Assembly (NCBI GenBank): GCA_027371725.1
Contig: DAHXMN010000023.1
Span: 1-8,695 of the forward strand
From: Candidatus Woesearchaeota archaeon
GTDB lineage: Archaea; Nanobdellota; Nanobdellia; Woesearchaeales; UBA525
Length of the DNA stretch: 8,695 nt
Direction: 5' to 3'
The notes beneath the pieces were generated by a model that ran no database searches, had not been told where the DNA came from, and was given only the letters and a program-made list of their open reading frames with translations. Positions 4,897 through 8,695 of this stretch are shown here, piece by piece (the stretch's first letter is position 1; every line of letters begins with the position of its first letter). A program made the position numbers and the translations under genes.

Positions 4897-5151
4897 CTAG
4901 CGTTCCTTCGTCCAGCCCGTCGCGATCTGGAGGAGCTTCGCGATGGCGACGAGGAGCCACGCCGCGTTGAGGATGAGGAAGGGCCAGCTGTCCAGCACGG
5001 AGGCGTAGGCGATGAGGAGCGTCGCGCCGAGGGCGTTGAGGACGTTGTAGAGGACGCTCTCGTGCCTGCTGCGAGGAGTGAATTCTTCGAGGGCGAACCC
5101 TGCGAGGATGAGGAGCATGCCGAGCGCGCCGACGACGGTGTTGGGGTCCAT
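4897..5151 (-). CDS. Small CBU_0592-like integral membrane protein
   Basis: Seen: 84 residues, ATG at 5151, ending in TAG followed at once by a second TAG. Three hydrophobic segments lie at about 5-22, 35-52 and 55-75, with a polar loop (Thr-Pro-Arg-Ser-Arg-His-Glu) after the first and a charged end (Thr-Lys-Glu-Arg). The pattern of a first helix with Gly-Ala-Leu-Gly, then Leu-Tyr-Asn-Val-Leu-Asn-Ala-Leu-Gly-Ala and a third helix with Leu-Asn-Ala-Ala-Trp resembles the CBU_0592-type small membrane proteins, whose function is unknown. A strong ribosome-binding site (AAGGAGG, six bases before the ATG) secures the start. It lies downstream of a T-rich tract and probably has its own promoter there. 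It could instead be an unrelated three-helix protein; the family call rests on memory of the motif. Confidence 0.75.
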   Translation of the reverse strand: MDPNTVVGALGMLLILAGFALEEFTPRSRHESVLYNVLNALGATLLIAYASVLDSWPFLILNAAWLLVAIAKLLQIATGWTKER

Positions 5152-5157
5152 TGATGT

Positions 5158-5164
5158 CCTCCTT
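5158..5164 (-). promoter_or_regulatory. Ribosome-binding site of the small membrane protein
   Basis: The minus strand reads AAGGAGG, six bases before ATG 5151. It is a near-complete Shine-Dalgarno, in contrast to the leaderless neighbours, so this message must carry a 5' leader that probably starts in the adjacent AT-rich tract. Confidence 0.7.
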
Positions 5165-5171
5165 GCTCTTG

Positions 5172-5227
5172 AACTACTAAAACTAAAAAAAATAAAATAA
5201 AAAAACTAAAAACTAAAAAAAAAAAAA
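5172..5227 (-). terminator. T-rich tract, probable terminator of the pilus operon
   Basis: On the minus strand this 56-nt stretch contains no C and is dominated by runs of T, the first being 13 T in a row (5227-5215), with AGTTTTTAG-like repeats. Archaeal RNA polymerases stop in such U-rich runs. It follows the TadC-like gene by about 210 nt and two hairpins. It stands out sharply from the GC-rich surroundings and may also contain the promoter of the 84-residue membrane protein (TTTATTTTATTT near 5205-5190). Confidence 0.6.
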
Positions 5228-5254
5228 CGAACGGAAAAACTGTCCGCATCATCG

Positions 5255-5282
5255 CCGCGGCGTTGCCTCGCGGCTGCCGCGG
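5255..5282. repeat. Inverted repeat (7-bp GC stem) ahead of the T-rich tract
   Basis: CCGCGGC and GCCGCGG are perfectly complementary arms around a 14-base loop. In the direction of the pilus operon the hairpin is followed within about 30 nt by the 13-T run, so it could assist termination or protect the 3' end of the message. Confidence 0.45.
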
Positions 5283-5330
5283 AGGTCTTGTTCTCCCTCC
5301 GGTCCGAGGCCTGGTCGGGCGCTCGGGAGT

Positions 5331-5348
5331 ATGGCGCTACGGCGCCAT
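5331..5348. repeat. Inverted repeat (7-bp stem, 4-base loop) after the TadC-like gene
   Basis: ATGGCGC, TACG, GCGCCAT: a perfect 7-bp stem with a tetraloop, about 90 nt downstream of the TadC-like stop. The rest of 5152-5435 holds no convincing gene. With the second hairpin and the T-rich tract it may form the 3' region of the operon's mRNA. Confidence 0.4.
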
Positions 5349-5435
5349 CCTCGCGCCCGGATCCGGTTCCGAGGCGGCAGCCGCACAGGCGGCGATGATG
5401 CCCACGACGATTGGGACGACGGCATTATTCGCTTC

Positions 5436-7673
5436 CTATCCTCCCGGGACGATGCTGGCCGCGACGACGTTGAAGAGGAGGACGACGACGAAGGCGAGCA
5501 GCACGTACGTCAGCGTGGACCGTATCATGTTCTCGCCGAGCATCGCGCCTTCGCTCGTCTTGTCCGCCCCGTTCTCGATCCCGTTGACGAGGATGATGAG
5601 GATGAAGATGATCTGGACGACGTAGAGCCCCACCACTATCTGGAAGAAGTACGTGCCGACCGCCCCCCCGGAGAAGCTGCCGAGGAGCGACGTGCCCATG
5701 GACGTGCCCTGGACGTTGCCCGTCTGCGACTGGAGATCAGAGACGCGGGTGCTCAGCTTGCCGAGGATGGCGGTGATCATCGACGTGATGCCCATCACGA
5801 TGGCCGCGATCGTCGGCGTCAGGAAGGTGATCTGGCTCTTCATGCTGCTGATCACGTCCGCCATGAGGTCCTTGAGCCGCTCGTCGACGCGGTGCATCTC
5901 CTTGATGTAGTTGCTCACGTTGATGATCGCCTGCGAGGCGATGAGCGGCCCCTTCTTCGACGACTCGACGAGCACCTTCATGCTGGACTCGATGATGTTG
6001 CTCGGGTACTGGTTGAGGGCGCCGTACTTCTCGTGGAAGATCGCGTCCTCGACGCTGAGGCCGAGCTTGGTGATGTTGACGCTCACCTGCTGGAAGAACG
6101 CGCCCGAGACAGTGTTGGGGAGCACCATCGCGACCTTGGAGAACGCTATCTCGAGCGGCAGGCCGTCCGCGAGGCGGTTGCCGAGCTGGAAGAGCGCGGA
6201 CGCGAACTCGAGCTCGAGCTTCTTCGCCTCCGCCCGGCGTTTCATCACGTCGCGGGAGCGCACCTTGTAGTAGAGGCCGATCGCGAGGCCGATCGCGAGG
6301 GGGATGAAGAGGCTCAGGAGGGTCGCGACCAGCCCGAACGGGCCGACGGTGATTGTGTCGCCGGTCGTCTGGTCGGTGACCACGCTGCGGTACTCGTTGA
6401 ACCAGTAGAGCGCGCCCGAGGTCTGGGCCTTGACGGTGGTGTCGACGGCGCAGAAGGAGAGGAAGCAGCTCCCCGCATCGGTATTCGGCTTGCTGAAGGA
6501 GACGAAGTCGAGCGTCGGTGCGGCGGCGTGCATGAGAAGCGGGATGATGCCGATGAAGAAGAGGACCCCTCCGACGAGGAGGGCGAGGGCGAGCGGCGTC
6601 ACGGTCATGCCGAGGAAGCCCTTCTTCGGCGGTCCGAAGGCGGGGTTGCCCTCCTCAGGGTCGGAGCTGCCGTACCCCGTCGGCCGCTTGGAGAGGATGT
6701 CCTTGCCGATGAAGTAGACGAGGAGGGGGAGCGTCACGTTGTACAGGACGAAGAGGTGATACCAGCGCACGGACGGCATGAACGAGATCATGAGCGGCAG
6801 GATCACCAGCCCCAAGATAGGGAGGATGATGCCGAGCATGTGGAGCGTGGTGAGGGGCCCCTTGAGGTTGTGCGCGTAGTGGAGCATCTTCTCGTACGTC
6901 TCGTCCAGCATCACGGTGAGCGACTTCTCCAGCGACTCGAGACGGCGCGGCTCAGTCGTCTCGACGAGGCTGCTCTCGACGAGGTGCATCGACTCGATGA
7001 ACTCCTCGTTCCAGCCCTGCCACGTGGAGAGGTACTCCTCGAGGCTCTCCCGGAGCGAGCCGTACTTCTCGGTCTCGATGTTCCAGATGATCTTCTTCAT
7101 GTCGAGGCTGAGCGGGGCCGAGAGATGCTCGGCGGCGAAGTCGATGGCGAGCTCGAGGTTCGAGGTGTGGCGCATGTACGTGACGATGTAGAAGATGCAG
7201 AGCACCATCTGGTTCGAGGCGCGCATCCGCCACGTGTTCGAGAGGAAGTACGGGATGCGGCCGAGCGGGTAGATCATGATGAGTCCGGCAATCGCCGCGT
7301 AGAAGGCGAGGAACGTGCTGCCGCTGCTGCCGAGCGCCATCGGCACGAGGAGGAATGCGGTGACGGCGAGGAGGATGAACGCGATCGGCGCGAGGAAGGA
7401 GAAGCTCGTCACGCCCTCAGGCGTCGTCTGGAGGTGGCAGATCGTGATGGCCTTCTCCAGCTCCGGCCGCTTCTTCTTGTCCGGCGACATGGACAGGATC
7501 CCGGCCGAGACGTTGCACGCCTTCTCGTACCAGGAGAGCGGCTTCGGGAGGTACTCCTTGCGGAATTCCTCGTACTGGCGCGTCCGGGGCGCCTCCTCCG
7601 GACCGCCGAGATCCTCCTGAAGCTTCGCCACGTACTTCTTCCGCAGCTCCTCGTAGACGTCCGGGTCCACCAT
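5436..7673 (-). CDS. TadC/FlaJ-like membrane protein with two T2SSF modules
   Basis: Seen: 745 residues. Hydrophobic segments lie near 91-113, 120-137, 276-298, 305-323, 358-380, 447-467, 618-638, 673-697 and 719-742. Two long cytosolic helical domains, about 150-270 and 470-610, each carry the T2SSF pattern (for example Glu-Phe-Ala-Ser-Ala-Leu-Phe-Gln-Leu-Gly-Asn-Arg at 489-500). Known: such proteins form the inner-membrane platform that couples the ATPase to pilin assembly or secretion. The loop between the segments near 380 and 447 is likely outside the cell and has Cys403-x4-Cys408, a possible disulfide. The start at ATG 7673 follows the ATPase stop by 8 nt with GGAGG close by; GTG 7670, one codon on, has better spacing and is an alternative. 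A longer reading from 7763 would overlap the ATPase gene and is Arg/Gly-rich. Archaeal FlaJ is usually about 550 residues, so this is the long, duplicated form. Confidence 0.88.
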   Translation of the reverse strand: MVDPDVYEELRKKYVAKLQEDLGGPEEAPRTRQYEEFRKEYLPKPLSWYEKACNVSAGILSMSPDKKKRPELEKAITICHLQTTPEGVTSFSFLAPIAFILLAVTAFLLVPMALGSSGSTFLAFYAAIAGLIMIYPLGRIPYFLSNTWRMRASNQMVLCIFYIVTYMRHTSNLELAIDFAAEHLSAPLSLDMKKIIWNIETEKYGSLRESLEEYLSTWQGWNEEFIESMHLVESSLVETTEPRRLESLEKSLTVMLDETYEKMLHYAHNLKGPLTTLHMLGIILPILGLVILPLMISFMPSVRWYHLFVLYNVTLPLLVYFIGKDILSKRPTGYGSSDPEEGNPAFGPPKKGFLGMTVTPLALALLVGGVLFFIGIIPLLMHAAAPTLDFVSFSKPNTDAGSCFLSFCAVDTTVKAQTSGALYWFNEYRSVVTDQTTGDTITVGPFGLVATLLSLFIPLAIGLAIGLYYKVRSRDVMKRRAEAKKLELEFASALFQLGNRLADGLPLEIAFSKVAMVLPNTVSGAFFQQVSVNITKLGLSVEDAIFHEKYGALNQYPSNIIESSMKVLVESSKKGPLIASQAIINVSNYIKEMHRVDERLKDLMADVISSMKSQITFLTPTIAAIVMGITSMITAILGKLSTRVSDLQSQTGNVQGTSMGTSLLGSFSGGAVGTYFFQIVVGLYVVQIIFILIILVNGIENGADKTSEGAMLGENMIRSTLTYVLLAFVVVLLFNVVAASIVPGG

Positions 7674-7681
7674 GCGCCTCC

Positions 7682-8695
7682 TCAAAGCCCCTCGCCGAGG
7701 GAACGGGCCGCCGCCTTGCGCGCCTTGCGCCGCTTCAACTCGCGGTCGAGCCACTCCTTCCACTCGAAGAGGATCCGCTTCGTGTCGATCACCCCGGTCC
7801 GGTCGCGGACCTTGTCGCTGATGCGGTGGAACTCGTCATTGCACTGGACGACGAAAGCGGCTTCCAGGAGGTCGTCGTCCTTCTCCTCCGAGGCGCGCTT
7901 GAGCAGGTAGTCCTTCGCGCCCGCGCGGAGCTGGATGTTGTCCCAGACCGCGTCCCAGTCGCCCGCCCACTCCTTCACCTGGCCCGCGATGGACTTGAGG
8001 ATCTCGCTGTCGCCGTTGAGGAGCGCGTCCGTCGGCTCCAGCTCGTCAGTCTCGGCGTTGTACTTCATCAGGTCGACGAAACCCTGCTCGCGGAGCGGGT
8101 CGTCCTCCCAGCTCTTCCTGACCTCGGTGATACGCGTGACGCGACGCCATTTGTGCAGCCCGTCCGCGCTCTTGATGGGGTTGGCCACGACGATGATGTC
8201 CGTCGCCTTGAAGCTGGTACGAGGGACGTCGAGGTCGTTGACGACGCGGTCGAAGACGCCGTACGGCGAGTCGCCGTGGATCGTGCCCGCCACCACGTTG
8301 GCGAGCGCGCCGACCCGCATCGCCTCGTACAGCGCCCTCGCCTCCTTCGAGCGGACCTCGCCGATGATGAGCGCGCTGTCCCCGAGACGGAGCGTGGTGC
8401 GGATGCCCTCGTCAGCGGGCACCTCGGAGTCGCCTTTCGCGAGGGCTCCTGCGACCTTCATGGGCTGGATGTTGTAGCCGAGGTCGCGGAGCGCCTCCGT
8501 CGGCAGTTCCAGCGTGTCCTCGATCGTGATGATCCGGTACTTGCGCATCACCTCGACGAGCACCGCGCCGAGGATGCTCGTCTTGCCCGCGCTCCTCGTG
8601 CCCGCGACGAGGAGCGTCCGATTGCCGTCGATGAGGAAGCTGAGCAGTCCGGCGGCGAGCCCGTTCATCATCCGGTTCTTCATGAAGAGCGCGAA
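7682..8695 (-). CDS. Type II/IV secretion (FlaI/TadA/VirB11-like) ATPase, 5' part beyond window
   Basis: Seen: 337 codons and a TGA, still open at the right edge, so the N-terminal domain is not in view. The Walker A motif is Gly-Thr-Arg-Ser-Ala-Gly-Lys-Thr about 32 residues in, followed by the Asp box Ile-Thr-Ile-Glu-Asp-Thr, Walker B with Ile-Ile-Gly-Glu-Val-Arg-Ser-Lys-Glu-Ala, and the His box Ala-Gly-Thr-Ile-His-Gly-Asp. All catalytic elements are present. The C-terminal 110 residues are helical and end in a very basic tail (Lys-Arg-Arg-Lys-Ala-Arg-Lys). Known: this hexameric ATPase powers assembly of type IV pilus-like filaments from the cytosolic face of the membrane, working with a TadC/FlaJ partner. 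Here that partner begins 8 nt downstream, so the two are an operon. No pilin or prepilin peptidase is visible, so the type of filament or export system is unknown. Confidence 0.92.
   Translation of the reverse strand, partial: FALFMKNRMMNGLAAGLLSFLIDGNRTLLVAGTRSAGKTSILGAVLVEVMRKYRIITIEDTLELPTEALRDLGYNIQPMKVAGALAKGDSEVPADEGIRTTLRLGDSALIIGEVRSKEARALYEAMRVGALANVVAGTIHGDSPYGVFDRVVNDLDVPRTSFKATDIIVVANPIKSADGLHKWRRVTRITEVRKSWEDDPLREQGFVDLMKYNAETDELEPTDALLNGDSEILKSIAGQVKEWAGDWDAVWDNIQLRAGAKDYLLKRASEEKDDDLLEAAFVVQCNDEFHRISDKVRDRTGVIDTKRILFEWKEWLDRELKRRKARKAAARSLGEGL

Noticed and set aside
5172..5227. A-rich tract as a replication origin or CRISPR leader
   Set aside because: No repeats with spacers, no origin-recognition boxes and no Cdc6/Orc1 gene nearby; a terminator or promoter explanation suffices.
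4827..5252. A 141-codon minus-strand frame starting with Phe-rich sequence
   Set aside because: The Phe/Val/Leu run is simply the T-rich tract read as codons, followed by an out-of-frame, Ser-rich reading of the small membrane protein gene.
5436..5438. The TAG of the TadC-like gene as a pyrrolysine codon
   Set aside because: The protein already ends after its final membrane helix, and the 84-residue gene also ends in TAG-TAG, so TAG appears to be an ordinary stop here.
5331..7910. An 859-codon open frame on the plus strand opposite the TadC-like gene
   Set aside because: Its translation is almost entirely Arg, Asp, Glu, Val, His and Leu in low-complexity order, as expected for the complement of GC-rich coding sequence. 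The minus strand has clear membrane segments and domains.

Overview
The window is GC-rich archaeal DNA. The evidence is promoter architecture plus protein families. TATA-like boxes such as TTTAAA and TTTATATA sit about 26-33 nt ahead of several start codons, implying leaderless or very short-leader mRNAs. A strongly T-rich tract follows a gene end. The proteins include an archaeal-style secretion ATPase with a two-domain TadC/FlaJ-type membrane partner, V4R proteins and a YgiQ radical SAM protein. Phylum cannot be fixed from this sequence: a euryarchaeon or a GC-rich DPANN-type archaeon both fit. All genes except the HxlR-like regulator (4057-4449, +) are on the minus strand.

Layout, from high to low coordinates (the direction of most transcription). 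At 8695-5436 is a type IV pilus/secretion pair: a VirB11/FlaI-type ATPase that runs off the right edge, then, after 8 nt, a 745-residue TadC-like protein with two T2SSF modules. A 284-nt intergenic region follows (5435-5152) with two perfect 7-bp hairpins and a 56-nt A/C/T-only tract, probably the terminator. Next is an 84-residue CBU_0592-like membrane protein (5151-4897). Then comes a lipoprotein with a CoxII-like cupredoxin domain (4834-4376) whose recognisable domain stops just before the copper-binding loop and whose tail lies antisense to the end of the HxlR gene.

The centre (4449-2379) is the most interesting part. An HxlR-type regulator with a cysteine-rich C-terminal tail is divergent from a tight four-gene operon: a 55-residue Cys-containing protein, two diverged V4R proteins that both keep a C-x(n)-E-x2-C-x7-C pattern matching the zinc site of phenol-sensing V4R domains, and an 85-residue protein of unknown family. 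The divergent promoters appear to share one AT core, and a 7-6-7 inverted repeat lies between that core and the regulator's ribosome-binding site. My inference is a thiol-, metal- or small-molecule-responsive unit. Its actual ligand or reaction cannot be read from the sequence.

The left part (2309-1) has ygiQ from its own leaderless promoter, a possible 31-codon ORF coupled to its stop, and the N-terminal part of a tyrosine recombinase that runs off the left edge and appears to lack the usual N-terminal DNA-binding domain. The integrase and the broken-looking cupredoxin end suggest that this stretch has been rearranged. No tRNA, rRNA, CRISPR array or insertion sequence was seen.
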